In this document: positions 9,519 to 18,719 of the stretch, one piece after another | Layout: each line of letters begins with the position of its first letter | Numbering within the stretch: position 1 is the first letter of the stretch | Origin: Kitasatospora atroaurantiaca | GTDB lineage: Bacteria > Actinomycetota > Actinomycetes > Streptomycetales > Streptomycetaceae | Direction: 5' to 3' | DNA: 64,000 nucleotides | NCBI RefSeq assembly: GCF_007828955.1 | Contig: NZ_VIVR01000001.1 | Coordinates: 7,192,001 to 7,256,000 of the forward strand | Position numbers and translations under genes: made by a program | Notes under the pieces: model-generated | Told to the model about the DNA's origin: nothing | The model's input: only the letters and a program-made list of their open reading frames with translations | The model's database searches: none

Positions 9519-9998
9519 GACTGGGCCGGCGTGCCCGTCTCCATCTGGATCTGCCTGGCCCTGTTCGCCGTCGCCGGCGTCGTCATGGGCTGGACCGGCT
9601 TCGGCCGCTCGTTGTACGCGATCGGAGGAAACGTCGACGCGGCGAAGGCGGCGGGCATCCGTACCGACCGTGTGCTGTGGATCGTCATCGTGACCGGCAG
9701 TCTGCTGGCCGCTCTCGCAGGGCTGATGCTGTCCGGACGGCTGGCCTCGGTCGCCTCCGGGCAGGGCAACGGCTATATCTTCACCGTGTTCGCCGCCGCA
9801 GTCATCGGCGGCATCAGCCTCAACGGCGGCAAGGGGACGGTCCTCGGAGCCTTCACCGGCATCCTGCTGCTCTTCATGATCCAGAACGTGCTCACCCTCG
9901 CGGGCGTCCCGGCGCGGTGGATCGGCGCCCTCAACGGCCTGATCATCCTGGCCGCCCTGACCATCTCGCGCATCACCGGCGGCAGGGTCCAGGAGTGA
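9519..9998 (+). pseudogene. Sugar ABC transporter permease, C-terminal half only
   Basis: About 160 residues match the second half of RbsC/XylH-type permeases (BPD_transp_2): GRSLYAIGGNVDAAKAAGI, membrane segments through LLAALAGLMLSGRLAS, and FAAAVIGGISLNGGKGT. The family is normally about 330 residues; the N-terminal half is gone and the upstream sequence is low-complexity, non-coding DNA. It lies directly before the fucose operon, so it is probably the relic of its uptake system. No ATPase or binding protein remains in the window. Confidence 0.75.
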
Positions 9999-10097
9999 GC
10001 GGACCGGCAGGCGGCGGCCGACATACATCCGATTTATTTGAGCGCCTGATCGGTCCTTTTGCGCTTCCACTCCCACCACAGCATCAAATCCATCACT

Positions 10098-10112
10098 AGA
10101 CATGGGATGTCT
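10098..10112. promoter_or_regulatory. Perfect palindromic operator before the fucose operon
   Basis: AGACATGGGATGTCT consists of 6-bp arms AGACAT/ATGTCT around GGG. It is about 100 bases upstream of the fuconate dehydratase start. The likely ligand is the FadR-type GntR protein at the operon's end (17220); this pairing is inferred from position only. Confidence 0.6.
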
Positions 10113-10212
10113 GTCGCCCTAGGCTCTCACCAATCTCGAAGCGCGGGCCGAATCGAATGCCGCTCGCGCCGCAGGGGGCGATGTCCCACCTGCCTTCACA
10201 GGAGTTGCTGCC

Positions 10213-11538
10213 ATGCCGTCAACTGTGTCCGCATCCGCCCGGATCACCGCCCTCGATGTCCTGGACGTCCGGTTCCCGACGTCCGAGCATCTGGACGGGT
10301 CGGATGCGATGAACCCCGAACCCGACTACTCGGCCGCCTACGTCGTCCTGCGCACCGACGCCGGCGACGGGCTGGAGGGCCATGCCCTGGCCTTCACCAC
10401 CGGACGGGGAAACGACGTGCAGGCCGCCGCCATCGCGGCCCTCGCCCCGCACGTGGTCGGCCTGTCCGTCGAGGAGGTCTGCGCCGACCTCGGAACATTC
10501 GCCCGCACCCTCATCCATGACCCCCAGCTACGCTGGCTGGGCCCGGAGAAGGGCGCGATACACATGGCCACCGGCGCGGTCGTGAACGCCGCCTGGGACC
10601 TGGCGGCCAAGCGCGCGGGTAAGCCCGTCTGGCAGTTCCTCGGCGAGATGTCGCCGGAGGAACTGGTCGCGCAGGTCGACTTCCGCTGGCTCAGCGACGC
10701 CCTCACCCCCGAGGAGGCACTGGAGATCCTGCAGCGGGCCGAACCCGGCCGCGCGGAGCGGACCGCCCGGTTGCTGGAGCGCGGCTACCCCGCGTACACC
10801 ACCACCCCCGGCTGGCTCGGCTACTCCGACGAGAAGCTGGCCCGACTCGCCCGCGAAGCCGTCGCGGACGGGTTCACCCAGATCAAGCTGAAGGTCGGCG
10901 CGTCCCTGGAGGACGACGTGCGGCGCATGCGGACCGCCCGCGAGACGGTCGGCGACGGTATCCGCATCGCCGTGGACGCCAACCAGCGCTGGGACGTCGC
11001 AGTGGCGATCGACTGGATGCGCGAGCTCGCCCCCTACCAGCCGTACTGGATCGAGGAGCCCACCTCGCCCGACGACATCCTCGGCCACGCCGCGGTCCGC
11101 AAGGCCGTCGAGCCCGTCAAGGTCGCCACCGGGGAGCACGTGGCCAACCGGGTCGTCTTCAAGCAGTTGCTGCAGGCCGGTGCGGTGGACATCGTGCAGA
11201 TCGACTCGGCGCGGGTCGGCGGCGTCAACGAGAACCTCGCGATCCTGCTGCTCGCCGCGAAGTTCGGAGTGCCGGTCTGCCCGCACGCCGGTGGGGTCGG
11301 CCTGTGCGAGATGGTGCAGCACCTGTCGATGTTCGACTACGTCGCCGTCTCGGGAACGCTGCAGGACCGCGTCATCGAGTACGTCGACCACCTGCACGAG
11401 CACTTCCTCGACCCGGTGCGCATCAGTGACGGAAACTACCTCGCGCCGACCGCACCCGGCCTGAGCGCCCAGATGCTCCCCGAGTCCCTCAAGGAGTACG
11501 CCTACCCCGACGGCCCCGTCTGGAGCACCCGTGTCTGA
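10213..11538 (+). CDS. L-fuconate dehydratase (enolase superfamily)
   Basis: ATG 10213 follows AGGAG at about 9 bases; 441 residues, usual length. It removes water from L-fuconate to give 2-keto-3-deoxy-L-fuconate in the cytoplasm. It opens LDVRFPTSEHLDGSDAMNP, typical of FucD. The active site is visible: KxK in IKLKVGAS (about 228-230), metal ligands in AVDANQRW, WIEEPTSPDD and ATGEH, and the acid His in CPHAGGVGL (about 360). It is the first intact gene of a tightly coupled operon, overlapping the lactonase by 8 bases. Related 6-hydroxy acids such as L-galactonate could also be substrates. Confidence 0.92.
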   Translation: MPSTVSASARITALDVLDVRFPTSEHLDGSDAMNPEPDYSAAYVVLRTDAGDGLEGHALAFTTGRGNDVQAAAIAALAPHVVGLSVEEVCADLGTFARTLIHDPQLRWLGPEKGAIHMATGAVVNAAWDLAAKRAGKPVWQFLGEMSPEELVAQVDFRWLSDALTPEEALEILQRAEPGRAERTARLLERGYPAYTTTPGWLGYSDEKLARLAREAVADGFTQIKLKVGASLEDDVRRMRTARETVGDGIRIAVDANQRWDVAVAIDWMRELAPYQPYWIEEPTSPDDILGHAAVRKAVEPVKVATGEHVANRVVFKQLLQAGAVDIVQIDSARVGGVNENLAILLLAAKFGVPVCPHAGGVGLCEMVQHLSMFDYVAVSGTLQDRVIEYVDHLHEHFLDPVRISDGNYLAPTAPGLSAQMLPESLKEYAYPDGPVWSTRV

Positions 11539-12421
11539 CGTCGTGTCAGCAGGGCTCGTCGACGCGCACCACCACCTCTGGGACCTGGCCCGCCCTCCGC
11601 AGCCGTGGCTGGACGAGCCGGCCCACGAACCGATCCGCCGCACCTCCGGCCCCGACGACCTGCGCGCGACCGCCACCCGGACGATCGCCGGCCGGCGGCT
11701 GGAGAGCACCGTGGTCGTCCAGTGCATGCCCTCCGTCCCGGAGACACGGGAACTCCTGGCCCTGGCCGAGTACGACCCGCTCATCGGTGGCGTCGTCGGC
11801 TGGGCGGACCTCACCTTCCCGGCGCTCGGCGACCTGCTGGACGAGCTGCGCGCCGGGCCCGGCGGCGGATACCTGCGAGCCCTTCGGCACCTCGTGCAGG
11901 GCGAGTCCGACCCCGAGTGGCTGCAGCGCCCCGAGGTCGAACGAGGCCTGGAGGCCGTGTGCGAACGCGGCCTCGCCTACGACGTACTGATCCGCGACCA
12001 CCAGTTCCGGCAGGCGATCCGACTGGCCGAACGCCTCCCGGACCTGCCCCTCGTGCTGGATCACGCGGGCAAGCCGCCCATCGCCCGGCAGGACCTCGCG
12101 GAGTGGGAGCGGCAGGTCAGGCTGCTGGCCGCACACCCGCAGGTGACGTGCAAGCTGTCCGGGCTGATCACCGAGGCCGACCACGACGGGTGGACGATCA
12201 CCGACGTCCGCCCGGTATGGGACGTCCTGCTCTCCTCGTTCGGACCCGAGCGGCTGATGTTCGGCTCCGACTGGCCCGTCTGCATCCTCGCGGGCGGCTG
12301 GGACCGCTGGGCCGCCACCGTCGAGGAGCTCCTGCACGGTTGCTCCGACGGCGAGACCCAGGCGGTCCTGGCCGGCACCGTGACCGCTTTCTACGGGCTG
12401 GTGCCCGACAGAGCCCTCTGA
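11531..12421 (+). CDS. Amidohydrolase-family L-fucono-lactonase
   Basis: The GTG at 11531 overlaps the end of the dehydratase by 8 bases; 296 residues. It opens LVDAHHHLWD and contains LVLDHAGKPPIA, CKLSGLITEADHDGW and MFGSDWPVC, the metal and catalytic motifs of the amidohydrolase_2 (COG3618) lactonases. It should open the 1,5-lactone formed by fucose dehydrogenase to give L-fuconate. Together with its neighbours the assignment is firm; specificity among 6-deoxy lactones is inferred. Confidence 0.85.
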   Translation: MSDVVSAGLVDAHHHLWDLARPPQPWLDEPAHEPIRRTSGPDDLRATATRTIAGRRLESTVVVQCMPSVPETRELLALAEYDPLIGGVVGWADLTFPALGDLLDELRAGPGGGYLRALRHLVQGESDPEWLQRPEVERGLEAVCERGLAYDVLIRDHQFRQAIRLAERLPDLPLVLDHAGKPPIARQDLAEWERQVRLLAAHPQVTCKLSGLITEADHDGWTITDVRPVWDVLLSSFGPERLMFGSDWPVCILAGGWDRWAATVEELLHGCSDGETQAVLAGTVTAFYGLVPDRAL

Positions 12422-12435
12422 GAGAGGACGGCCCG

Positions 12436-12672
12436 ATGCTGCTGACCGAAGTGATGGTGCCGCCCGAGGGTGAGCCGGAGCCGCCGGTCATCGCCGAGTA
12501 CCGCGCCCTGCTGGCACCCGTGCCCGTGGACACGCTCGGCCGCCACGAGTTCTACGACGCTGCGCGCTCGCCCGACCTGGCGCTCGCGATCGTCACCGCC
12601 GACACCCGTACCTACGCCAACCTGCTGCTGACCATCGGCGTCCGCGCTGAAGGGACCCTGATCTCACGATGA
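12436..12672 (+). pseudogene. L-fucose mutarotase (FucU/RbsD) with N-terminal half deleted
   Basis: The 78 residues read VIAEYRALLAP, GRHEFYDAARSPDLALAIVT and RTYANLLLTIGV. This is the C-terminal half of the 140-150-residue FucU family (RFxFYxxAxxAxAVVxTGE...YxNxLLxxGV). The start with GAGAGG is kept, so an in-frame internal deletion just after the start codon is likely. Half the sugar-binding fold is missing, so activity is unlikely. It overlaps the next gene (ATGA). Confidence 0.65.
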
Positions 12673-13715
12673 CGACACTCGCCGTCCGCTACACCGGCGC
12701 CCGAACCCTGGACACCGCTCCCGCCGTCAGTTCACCGCCCGGCCCCGGGGAGGTGGAGCTCGCCCCTGCCTACGTCGGCATCTGCGGCACCGACCTGCAC
12801 ATCTTCCACGGCGACATGGATGCCCGCGTCAGCACGCCCGCCGTCCTCGGGCACGAGATGTCCGGCCGGATCGTGCGCGTCGGACCGGACGTGGAGGGCT
12901 GGGCGCCCGGCGACGCGGTCACCGTGATGCCGGTGCGCTGGGACGGCAGCTGCCCGGCCTGTCAGGCCGGCCACCGGCACATCTGCCAGCACCTGGACTT
13001 CATCGGCATCGACTCCCCGGGCGCGATGCAGCAGCGCTGGACCGTGCCCGCCTCGACGCTCGTGCGCCTGCCCGACTCCGTCTCCCTGGACCGGGCCGCT
13101 CTCGTCGAGCCCACCGCGGTGGCCGTGCACGACGTCGGCCGGGCCGGCGTCCAGGACGGCGAACGGGTCGTCGTGGTCGGCGGCGGACCGGTGGGCCTCC
13201 TCATCGCCCTGGTCGCGCGGTCCGCCGGAGCCGATGTCCGCATCGTGGAGCTGAGCGCCCACCGCCGGCTGCTCGCCGAGCAACTGGGCCTGACCACCTG
13301 GGACCCCGCCACGCACGACGTGCCCAAGCTGGTGCAGGACTAGACCGGCGACGCGGGCGCCGATGTCGCGTTCGAGGTGTCCGGCGCCGCGGCCGGTGTC
13401 GACACGGCGGTCGAAGTCCTGGGGGTACGGGGCCGGCTGTGCCTGGTCGCCATCCATCCGCGCCCCCGCGAGGTGAACCTGCACCGGTTCTTCTGGCGTG
13501 AACTCACCCTCGTGGGCGCCCGGTTGTACGACCGATCCGACTTCGAACGGGCAGTGGCGCTGGTGGCGGACGGCACCGTCCCCGCAGAGCGGCTGATCAG
13601 CAAGGTGGTGCCGCTAACCGAGGCCCCCTCGGCGTTCGAGGCCCTGGAAGCCGGCGGCGACGTGATGAAGATCCTGGTGGACTGCACCAGCCAGCAGCGG
13701 GGAGCGACCGCATGA
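12669..13715 (+). pseudogene. Zinc-dependent alcohol dehydrogenase interrupted by an in-frame TAG
   Basis: A 348-codon medium-chain dehydrogenase frame. Catalytic zinc residues: GICGTDLHIF and GHEMSGRIV. Structural zinc: CPACQAGHRHIC. Rossmann motif VVVGGGPVGLLIAL. At 13341 the frame has TAG (VQD-stop-TGDAGADVAFEVSG) and resumes without a shift to 13715. A single G-to-T change from GAG would create it. Nearest roles are sorbitol/threonine-dehydrogenase-like oxidation of a sugar or sugar acid. It lies between the mutarotase remnant and the SDR with ATGA couplings on both sides. Confidence 0.75.
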
Positions 13716-14473
13716 GCGTCTTCGACCTGACCGGCAGGCTCGCCGTCGTCACCGGCGCCCGGCGCGGCATCGGCCGGGCCATGGCCCGCGCCCTCGCCGA
13801 GGCCGGGGCCGACATCATCGGGGTCAGCGCCAGCCTGGAGGAGTCCGGCAGCGCGGTGGAGAAGGACGTCCTCGCCACCGGGCGCTCCTTCGAGGCGATC
13901 CGCACCGACTTCGCCGACCCCGACGCCGTACGCGCCCTGGGCGAGCAACTCGCCGGACGAGAGCGGCCGGTGGACATCCTCGTCAACAACGCCGGCACCA
14001 TCCGCCGCGCCCCGGCCGCCGAACACACCGACGCAGACTGGGACCTGGTGCTCCAGGTCAACCTCACCGCGCAGTTCACGCTGACCCGGGCCGTCGGCGC
14101 GGCGATGGTGGCCCGCGGTCACGGGAGGATCATCTTCACCGCCTCGCTGCTCAGGTACCAGGGCGGCGTCACCGTCCCGGGCTACACCGCCGCCAAGCAC
14201 GGCATCGCCGGCCTGACCAAGGCACTGGCCAACGAATGGGCCCCGCACGGCGTCAACGTCAACGCCATCGCCCCGGGGTACATCGCCACCGACAACACCC
14301 AGGCCCTGCAGGACGACCCGGTGCGCAGCAAGGCCATCCTGGACCGCATCCCGGCCGGACGCTGGGGCACCGCCGACGACCTCGCGGGCGCCACCGTGTT
14401 CCTGGCCTCCGACGCGGCGGCCTACGTCCACGGCACCGTTCTGCCGGTCGACGGCGGTTGGCTGGGCCGATGA
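13712..14473 (+). CDS. SDR-family oxidoreductase, probable 2-keto-3-deoxy-fuconate dehydrogenase
   Basis: 253 residues; ATGA overlap with the preceding gene. Classical SDR features: TGARRGIGRAMA cofactor loop (about 13-24), NNAG (about 91), catalytic Ser around TASLLRYQG and YTAAKHG (about 156-160), and a C-terminal GTVLPVDGGWLG. In known oxidative fucose pathways an SDR oxidises 2-keto-3-deoxy-L-fuconate at C4. A gluconate-5-dehydrogenase-like role is the alternative. Confidence 0.75.
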   Translation: MSVFDLTGRLAVVTGARRGIGRAMARALAEAGADIIGVSASLEESGSAVEKDVLATGRSFEAIRTDFADPDAVRALGEQLAGRERPVDILVNNAGTIRRAPAAEHTDADWDLVLQVNLTAQFTLTRAVGAAMVARGHGRIIFTASLLRYQGGVTVPGYTAAKHGIAGLTKALANEWAPHGVNVNAIAPGYIATDNTQALQDDPVRSKAILDRIPAGRWGTADDLAGATVFLASDAAAYVHGTVLPVDGGWLGR

Positions 14474-15099
14474 CCACCGACCCGATCTCCGGACTGCTCG
14501 GCAGCCGGATCCTGCCGGTGCTGACCGTACCCTCCGAAGCGACCGCCGCCCCGCTGGCCGACGCGCTCATGCGAGGCGGCGCGCAGGCCGCCGAGGTCAC
14601 CTTCCGCACACCGTCGGCCGAGCGGGTGCTGAAGGCGATGACAGCGCACGGCGGGCTCGCCGTCGGGGCCGGCACCGTGCTCACACCCGAGCAAGCCGAG
14701 CGGGCCGTGGCCGCCGGTGCCCGCTTCGTGGTGTCGCCCGGCTTCGACGCGGAGGTCGTCGCCAGGTGCCGGGAGCTGGGCGTGCCGGTCGTGCCCGGCA
14801 TCGCCACCGCCGGCGAGCTGATGTGCGCCGTGCGGGCCCGCCTCGACACGGTCAAGCTCTTCCCCGCCGAACCCCTCGGCGGCACGTCGATGCTCCAGGC
14901 CCTGGCGGCACCGTTTCCCCGGATGCGGTTCGTGCCGACCGGCGGCATCGGTCCCGCCCACCTTCCGGCCTACCTCGCGCACCCGGCGGTCCTGGCCGTC
15001 GGCGGCAGCTGGATGGCGACCGCCGGTCATCTGGAGCGCGGCGAGTACGAGGAGATCCGCCGGCTCACCGCCGACGCCGTGGACAGGGGCAGGACGTGA
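14470..15099 (+). CDS. KDPG/KDPGal-type 2-keto-3-deoxy acid aldolase
   Basis: The ATG at 14470 overlaps the SDR stop (ATGA); 209 residues. Class I aldolase motifs: AAEVTFRTPSAE with the catalytic Glu, VGAGTVLTPEQ, SPGFDAEVV, Schiff-base Lys in VKLFPAEPLGG (about 133) and PTGGIG phosphate loop. It splits a 2-keto-3-deoxy(-phospho) acid into pyruvate and an aldehyde. As L-fucose derivatives lack a 6-hydroxyl, an unphosphorylated substrate or a 6-hydroxy sugar such as L-galactose must be considered. Confidence 0.88.
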   Translation: MTTDPISGLLGSRILPVLTVPSEATAAPLADALMRGGAQAAEVTFRTPSAERVLKAMTAHGGLAVGAGTVLTPEQAERAVAAGARFVVSPGFDAEVVARCRELGVPVVPGIATAGELMCAVRARLDTVKLFPAEPLGGTSMLQALAAPFPRMRFVPTGGIGPAHLPAYLAHPAVLAVGGSWMATAGHLERGEYEEIRRLTADAVDRGRT

Positions 15100-16154
15100 C
15101 CGGGCGCGGCCGCCTCGGCACCGACGTGATCGCCCTGGGCGAGGTGATGCTGCGCTTCGACCCGGGCGAGGGCCGGATCCGGACCGCCCGCTCCTTCCAG
15201 GTCTGGGAAGGCGGCGGCGAGTACAACGTCGTGCGCGGCCTCCGCCGCTGCTTCGGCCTCCGTACCGCCGTCGTGACGGCCCTGGTCGACAACCCGGTCG
15301 GCCGGCTCGCCGAGGACCTGATCCTGCAGGGAGGTGTCGACACCTCGCTCATCCGCTGGGTCCAGGGCGACGGCATCGGCCGCAACGCCCGCAACGGACT
15401 GAACTTCGTCGAACGCGGCTTCGGCATCCGCGGCGCGCTCGGCGTCAGCGACCGTGCCAACACCGCCGTGTCCCAACTGCGGCCGGGAGACATCGACTGG
15501 GACTCGGTGTTCTCGGCAGCCCCGCTCTGGTTCCACACCGGCGGCATCTTCGCCGGATTGTCGGACACCACCGTCGAGGTGGCGGACGAGGCGATGACTT
15601 CGGCTCGGCGGCACGGGGTGACCGTCTCCTACGACCCCAACTACCGCCCCAGCCTGTGGGCCGGCCGGGGCGGGGCCGACCGGGCGCGCGAGACCGATCT
15701 GCGGCTCGCCCGGCACGCCGACGTCGTGGTGGGTGCCCTCGGCCTGGCCGGAAAGCACCCCGGGGCCGACCGCATCGGCGCGGACGAACTGCCGGACGTA
15801 CTCGCCGACGTGGCCGCCCTGCTGCCCGGGGCTCGTGTGCTGGCCACGACCCTGCGCGACGTGCCCTCCGCAGGGGTCAACGACTGGTCATCGGCGGCCT
15901 GGTCACCGAACACCGGTCTCGTCACCGGCCCCCGGATGTCCGGCCTCCATGTGCTGGACCGCATCGGCTCCGGCGACGGCTTCGCCGCCGGGCTGATCTA
16001 CGGCCTGCTGACCGGCGCCGACCTGGAGCGCGCCCTCGCCTACGGCACGGCCCACGGTGCGCTCACCATGACAACGCCCGGCGATGTCTCGATGGCCTCA
16101 CTCGCCGAGGTCGAGGAACTGATGGCGGGCGCCTCCGCCCACGTCAGACGCTGA
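15096..16154 (+). CDS. PfkB-family sugar-acid kinase (2-keto-3-deoxygluconate kinase-like)
   Basis: A GTG at 15096 overlaps the aldolase stop (GTGA) behind GGACAGGGGCAGGA; 352 residues. It opens VIALGEVMLRFDPGEGRIR with GGGEYNVVRGLRR for substrate binding and carries the PfkB signature DRIGSGDGFAAGLIYG with the catalytic Asp (about 302). KDG kinases phosphorylate the 6-hydroxyl of keto-deoxy acids and hand the product to the aldolase encoded just upstream. Confidence 0.85.
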   Translation: MTGRGRLGTDVIALGEVMLRFDPGEGRIRTARSFQVWEGGGEYNVVRGLRRCFGLRTAVVTALVDNPVGRLAEDLILQGGVDTSLIRWVQGDGIGRNARNGLNFVERGFGIRGALGVSDRANTAVSQLRPGDIDWDSVFSAAPLWFHTGGIFAGLSDTTVEVADEAMTSARRHGVTVSYDPNYRPSLWAGRGGADRARETDLRLARHADVVVGALGLAGKHPGADRIGADELPDVLADVAALLPGARVLATTLRDVPSAGVNDWSSAAWSPNTGLVTGPRMSGLHVLDRIGSGDGFAAGLIYGLLTGADLERALAYGTAHGALTMTTPGDVSMASLAEVEELMAGASAHVRR

Positions 16155-16190
16155 TCCCCGGCCGAATCACCGCGTCCCGAGGAGGACCTC

Positions 16191-17257
16191 ATGCGACATC
16201 GGAAGATCACGAACACCTCCGTCGAGCTCACCGAACTCGGCTTCGGTGCCTCGGCCATCGGCAACTTGTACCGGATCACATCCACCCGTGACGCTGCAGC
16301 CGCCGTCGAGTCGGCCTGGGACGCCGGCATCCGGTACTTCGACACGGCACCGCACTACGGACTCGGGCTCTCGGAGCACCGCCTGGGAGCTGCCCTCCGG
16401 GATCGCCCGCGTGACTCGTACGTGGTGTCCTCCAAGGTGGGCCGGCTGCTCGTGCCCAACGAGCAGCCGAGAGGCACGGACACCGAAGGCTTCGCCGTAC
16501 CGGACGACCTGCGCCGGCAATGGGACTTCAGCAGGGGCGGCGTCCTCCGTTCCATCGAGGACACGCTGGAGCGCACGGGGCTGGACCGTTTGGACATCGT
16601 GTACCTGCACGACCCCGACGACCACTGGCCGCAGGCAGCCGAGGAAGCCATGCCCGCCCTGGCGGAACTGCGCGATCAAGGGGTTTCGGTGCCATCGGCG
16701 CCGGGATGAACCGGTCGGCCATGCTGGCGCGTTTCCTTCGCGAGACCGCCGCGGACGTGGTCATGCTGGCCGGGCGCTACACCCTCCTCGACCAGTCGGG
16801 ACTGGACGACGTCCTGCCCGCCGCTCAGGAGCACGGCAAGAGCGTCGTGGCGGTCGGCGTGTTCAACTCGGGGCTGCTCTCCCGTGACCGGCCCGCGCAG
16901 GGCATGAAGTACGACTACCAGGACGCCCCGACCGTACTTGTCGCCCGTGCCCGGGCGATCGCCGAGGTCTGTGAGCAGCACGGCACCACCCTCCCCGCCG
17001 CAGCGATCGCATTTCCGCTCACTCACGCCAGTATCATCAACGTCACCCTCGGCATGCGGAATCCGGAACAGGTGTCGCGTAACGCGGCGCTGTACGGACA
17101 GCACATCCCCGAAGGCCTCTGGGAGGATCTCCGCAGTCGGGGCCTGATCAGGTCCGACACACGCGTCGATTCCAGCGGACCGGGTGCCGCACGGCAAACA
17201 CTCACGGAAGGAGTTCCCGTTGTCTCTCACGGACAGGGCCATCGCACAGATCCGTGA
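16191..17257 (+). pseudogene. Aldo-keto reductase (L-fucose/D-threo-aldose 1-dehydrogenase type), frameshifted
   Basis: The ATG at 16191 has a GAGGAGGA site. The first frame shows ELTELGFGASAIGNLYR, GIRYFDTAPHYGLGLSE (catalytic Asp/Tyr) and VVSSKVGRLL, ending near 16690. The second frame continues GAIGAGMNRSAMLARF, MLAGRYTLLDQSGLDD and GVFNSGLLS to 17257. One base missing in the run AAGGGGTTTCGG near 16685 explains the break. The intact protein (about 330-355 residues) would oxidise fucose to its lactone, the first pathway step, so this break matters if real. Confidence 0.75.
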
Positions 17258-17918
17258 GCTCATCCGCTCGGGTGCACTGCCTCCGGGCTCGAAGTTGCCC
17301 CCGGAGCAGGAGCTGGCGGCTCAGCTCGGCCTGTCACGTAACCTCGCACGCGAGGCGGTCAAGGCGCTGGCCGTCGCACGGGTACTCGAGGTCAGGCGAG
17401 GCGACGGCACCTACGTCACCAGCCTGCAGCCGAGTCTCCTGCTCGAGGGCCTCGGCGGTGCGGTGGATCTCCTCCAGGGTGACTCCGATGCCCTGCTCGA
17501 CCTGATGGAGGTCAGGCGACTCCTCGAACCCGCAGCCACCGCGCTGGCCGCCGTCCGGATCTCCGACGAGGGACTTGCCGAGGTGAAGCGCCACCTGGAC
17601 GCCATGCGGGAGGCAAAGGACGACGTCGAGAAGCTGAACGCACACGACGCGGCATTCCACCATGCCGTCATCGCGGCCACCGGAAACGAGTCACTGCTCA
17701 CCCTGCTGGAGGGCATCTCCGGCCGTACCCTTCGCGCCCGCATCTGGCGCGGCCTGGTCGACGCCCAAGCCGCCGGGAGAACCCTCGTCGAACACGAGGC
17801 GATCTACGAGGCCCTGGCCAGTCGTGACGCCTCTCTCAGCAAGGCAGCCGCACTGATGCACGTCGGCAACACCGAGCGATGGCTGCAACGGAACTCCGCT
17901 GAGTCCGCGCCCCGATGA
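17220..17918 (+). CDS. FadR-type GntR transcriptional regulator of the fucose operon
   Basis: TTG start at 17220 chosen because GGAAGGAG lies 8 bases before it; 232 residues. N-terminal winged helix: IAQIRELIRSGALPPGSKLP then QLGLSRNLAREAVKAL (about residues 5-70). C-terminal FCD all-helical domain with the metal-binding pattern: DLMEVRRLLEP, HDAAFHHAVIAATGNE, EHEAIYEAL. FCD regulators usually sense sugar acids and repress their own operon. The palindrome at 10098 is the best candidate site. The end of the reductase reading frame overlaps this gene. Confidence 0.85.
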   Translation: MSLTDRAIAQIRELIRSGALPPGSKLPPEQELAAQLGLSRNLAREAVKALAVARVLEVRRGDGTYVTSLQPSLLLEGLGGAVDLLQGDSDALLDLMEVRRLLEPAATALAAVRISDEGLAEVKRHLDAMREAKDDVEKLNAHDAAFHHAVIAATGNESLLTLLEGISGRTLRARIWRGLVDAQAAGRTLVEHEAIYEALASRDASLSKAAALMHVGNTERWLQRNSAESAPR

Positions 17919-18170
17919 CAACCGACGCCCCGCGGCGCCTCCTGGCAGGGTCACGACGCCAGTGATGGTGCAGCCGCAGGGCGCTCGGTGGCGCTACTGA
18001 TTTCGGCGCTTCGAGGTGATTGGCCTGTTCGTCCAGCTGACTGCCGGTCATCTGCGCGCTATGCCGTTGGTATGCGTTTTGCGGATGGGGCGGGGTGACG
18101 GCGAAAGGCCGTCGGCGCTGAGCTTCCCCCGCTGCGCGCGCGTGAAGCAGCTCGGCCGAACCGACCAGAG
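17919..18170. other. Intergenic DNA downstream of the GntR gene
   Basis: No gene recognised. Under the island model this would be the chromosomal flank that originally lay downstream of xth. Confidence 0.3.
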
Positions 18171-18330
18171 TCAGTGGTCGTAGTGCACGGTTACAGGGGC
18201 GTGATCGGACCAGCGCTCCTCGTGGGTGGCGGCACGCTCGACGTAGGCCTTGACGGCCCGCTCGGCCAGGCCGGGGGAGGCGATCTGGTAGTCGATCCGC
18301 CATGCCGCATCGTTGTCGAGTCGCCAAAGC
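18171..18330 (-). pseudogene. Displaced 3' fragment of exodeoxyribonuclease III
   Basis: The minus-strand frame ends DNDAAWRIDYQIASPGLAER, then VKAYVERAATHEERWSDHAP, VTVHYDH and a stop at 18171. It matches the last 50 residues of the intact xth at 57623 (DNDSGWRIDYQ...). Bases 18205-18302 are identical to 57663-57760 (98 of 98), while both flanks differ. The orientation fits the left end of an element inserted into xth. Confidence 0.85.
18205..18302. repeat. Left copy of the 98-bp xth repeat (possible att site)
   Basis: Base-for-base identical to 57663-57760 in direct orientation. See the xth fragment and integrase remnant entries. Confidence 0.7.
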
Positions 18331-18719
18331 GCCTGACAGGAAACCAGGTTGACGATGATCCTCCGGGCGGGCCGCGGCGAGGACCTGCTCGGTGAGGTTG
18401 CCTCTGGATCCCGGGGCGGGTCACACTGCCCCGGAGGGCGGGTCGAGGCCGCCACGACGATCGCGTGTCGGCGTCTTCTGTCGGTCGTTCGCGTGTCGCG
18501 GCGTGGGAGGGCTGACTGTCCGGGCCACCCCCGACCGGATGGTCGTCGCGCCGCCCTGCGGTTGTACGCGACATCGAGGGTCGCCGCCGGTCGCTGCGGC
18601 GCGAACAGGATGGTGGCGAAGGCCGGCCGATCTGACGTCAACCGGTCGGCCGGTGATACGAATCCGCCGTGTGACAGCAGGTGCTTGGGAAGCAGGTGTC
18701 GGCTCTTTCTGTTGTTGCG
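18331..18719. other. Non-coding stretch between xth fragment and integrase remnant
   Basis: No convincing gene on either strand. It would hold the left end of the proposed integrated element. Confidence 0.3.
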
